Shown here: one piece after another, positions 6,573 to 7,120 of the stretch
Position numbering within the stretch: the stretch's first letter is position 1
Layout: every line of letters begins with the position of its first letter
From: Gammaproteobacteria bacterium
GTDB taxonomy: Bacteria > Pseudomonadota > Gammaproteobacteria > Arenicellales > JAOTYS01
Reading direction: 5' to 3'
Assembly (NCBI GenBank): GCA_029861795.1
Contig: JAOTYS010000244.1
Location: 1-7,120, forward strand
Length of the DNA: 7,120 nt
Notes under the pieces: generated by a model
Told to the model about the DNA's origin: nothing
Seen by the model: only the letters and a program-made list of their open reading frames with translations
Databases searched by the model: none
Made by a program: the position numbers and the translations under genes

Positions 6573-7120
6573 CGGTTAACTATCTTAAGGAGGCCAAAAC
6601 ATCCAAAAAGGCTGTTGCCGAAGAGATCTCGCGGACGGTCTCGCAGATTCTGACGGACATTGAAGCGGGTGGTGAGGACGCAGTCCGTCGTTATACCGAG
6701 AAACTTGACGGTTGGACCGGCGATGTTGTCGTTCGGCCTTATGCTTTTGAGGCCGCAAGAAAGGGATTGTCCGAGACGGTCAAAGACGATATCCGTTTTG
6801 CGCATCGAAGAGTGCATGATTTTGCTTCGGCACAGCGTGATTCCATGCACGAGTTCGAAGTAGAGTTAATAGATGGGCTCGTTACAGGGCAGCGACTGAT
6901 TCCCGTAGAGACCGCCGGTTGCTACGTGCCTGGTGGACGTTTTGCCCACGCTGCTTCAGTCATCATGAGTGTGACCACCGCAAAAGTAGCCGGCGTCACC
7001 AACGTCATTGCAGCATCTCCCCCCAATAAGGATCGCGGCGGTGTTCACCCTGGTATCTTGTACGCCATGGAAGTGGCGGGCGCAGATAGAGTGCTTGCAC
7101 TAGGTGGTGTACAGGGTATC
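6569..7120 (+). CDS. Histidinol dehydrogenase family protein, resembling sulfopropanediol dehydrogenase (HpsN), 3'-partial
   Basis: The frame is open from ATG 6569 to the window end: 184 residues, about two fifths of a family near 430 aa. It begins MTVNYLKEAKTSKK, with an N-terminal DIEAGGEDAVRRY segment (30-42), then IPVETAGCYVPGGRFAHAAS (111-130), where the GCYVPGG loop is the family's nucleotide-side motif. MSVTTAKVAGVTNVIAASPP (133-152) and ALGGVQGI (177-184) follow. The family oxidises an alcohol to a carboxylate in two NAD+-dependent steps using zinc. The FAHAAS, MSVTTAKVAG and GVHPGILYAM wording resembles the HpsN branch, which turns (R)-dihydroxypropanesulfonate into (R)-sulfolactate, more than biosynthetic HisD. 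The metal ligands lie beyond the window, so this cannot be confirmed. The start overlaps the racemase stop (ATGA), implying translational coupling. No his gene is nearby. Superfamily sure; subfamily moderate. Confidence 0.85.
   Translation, partial: MTVNYLKEAKTSKKAVAEEISRTVSQILTDIEAGGEDAVRRYTEKLDGWTGDVVVRPYAFEAARKGLSETVKDDIRFAHRRVHDFASAQRDSMHEFEVELIDGLVTGQRLIPVETAGCYVPGGRFAHAASVIMSVTTAKVAGVTNVIAASPPNKDRGGVHPGILYAMEVAGADRVLALGGVQGI

Noticed and set aside
6586..6593. Perfect TAAGGAGG inside the start of the HisD-family gene, suggesting a later start
   Set aside because: No in-frame start codon follows at suitable distance, and the codons encode the YLKEA segment that fits the family N-terminus. 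The ATG at 6569 with ATGA overlap is better.

Overview
The window reads as one collinear, plus-strand catabolic and transport gene cluster from a bacterium, most likely a member of the Pseudomonadota. The support is Gram-negative-type ABC import with a periplasmic binding protein, dense operon packing, moderate GC, and close resemblance of every protein to proteobacterial families. I cannot place it to genus. Seven genes are visible. The first is cut at its 5' end and the last at its 3' end. I see no RNA gene, mobile element, CRISPR array or minus-strand gene.

Layout: a class III, PLP-dependent omega-amino acid:pyruvate aminotransferase (5'-truncated, ends 1273) is followed by a complete taurine-type ABC importer. 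Its genes are tauA (periplasmic binding protein, 1390-2409), tauB (ATPase, 2511-3314) and tauC (permease, 3307-4182). Next come a CoA-acylating methylmalonate/malonate-semialdehyde dehydrogenase (mmsA, 4222-5739), an aspartate/glutamate racemase family protein (5817-6572), and the N-terminal part of a histidinol-dehydrogenase-family protein (from 6569). That last protein looks more like the sulfopropanediol dehydrogenase (HpsN) branch than biosynthetic HisD. A GC-rich hairpin with a T-run lies between tauA and tauB and probably sets a higher level of binding protein than of ATPase and permease.

How the genes may work together (inference): TauABC imports a small amino acid of taurine or beta-alanine type. 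The aminotransferase moves the terminal amino group to pyruvate, giving alanine and a semialdehyde, and MmsA oxidises the semialdehyde to a CoA thioester. The aminotransferase/MmsA pair matches the known beta-alanine to malonate semialdehyde to acetyl-CoA route. The TauABC importer and the HpsN-like dehydrogenase instead point to C2/C3 organosulfonates such as taurine, dihydroxypropanesulfonate (DHPS) and cysteate. The racemase could then serve cysteate, the sulfonate analogue of aspartate. No desulfonating enzyme (Xsc, SuyAB, CuyA, TauD), sulfite exporter or regulator is in the window, so the true substrate remains open. This mixture is the most interesting aspect of the region.
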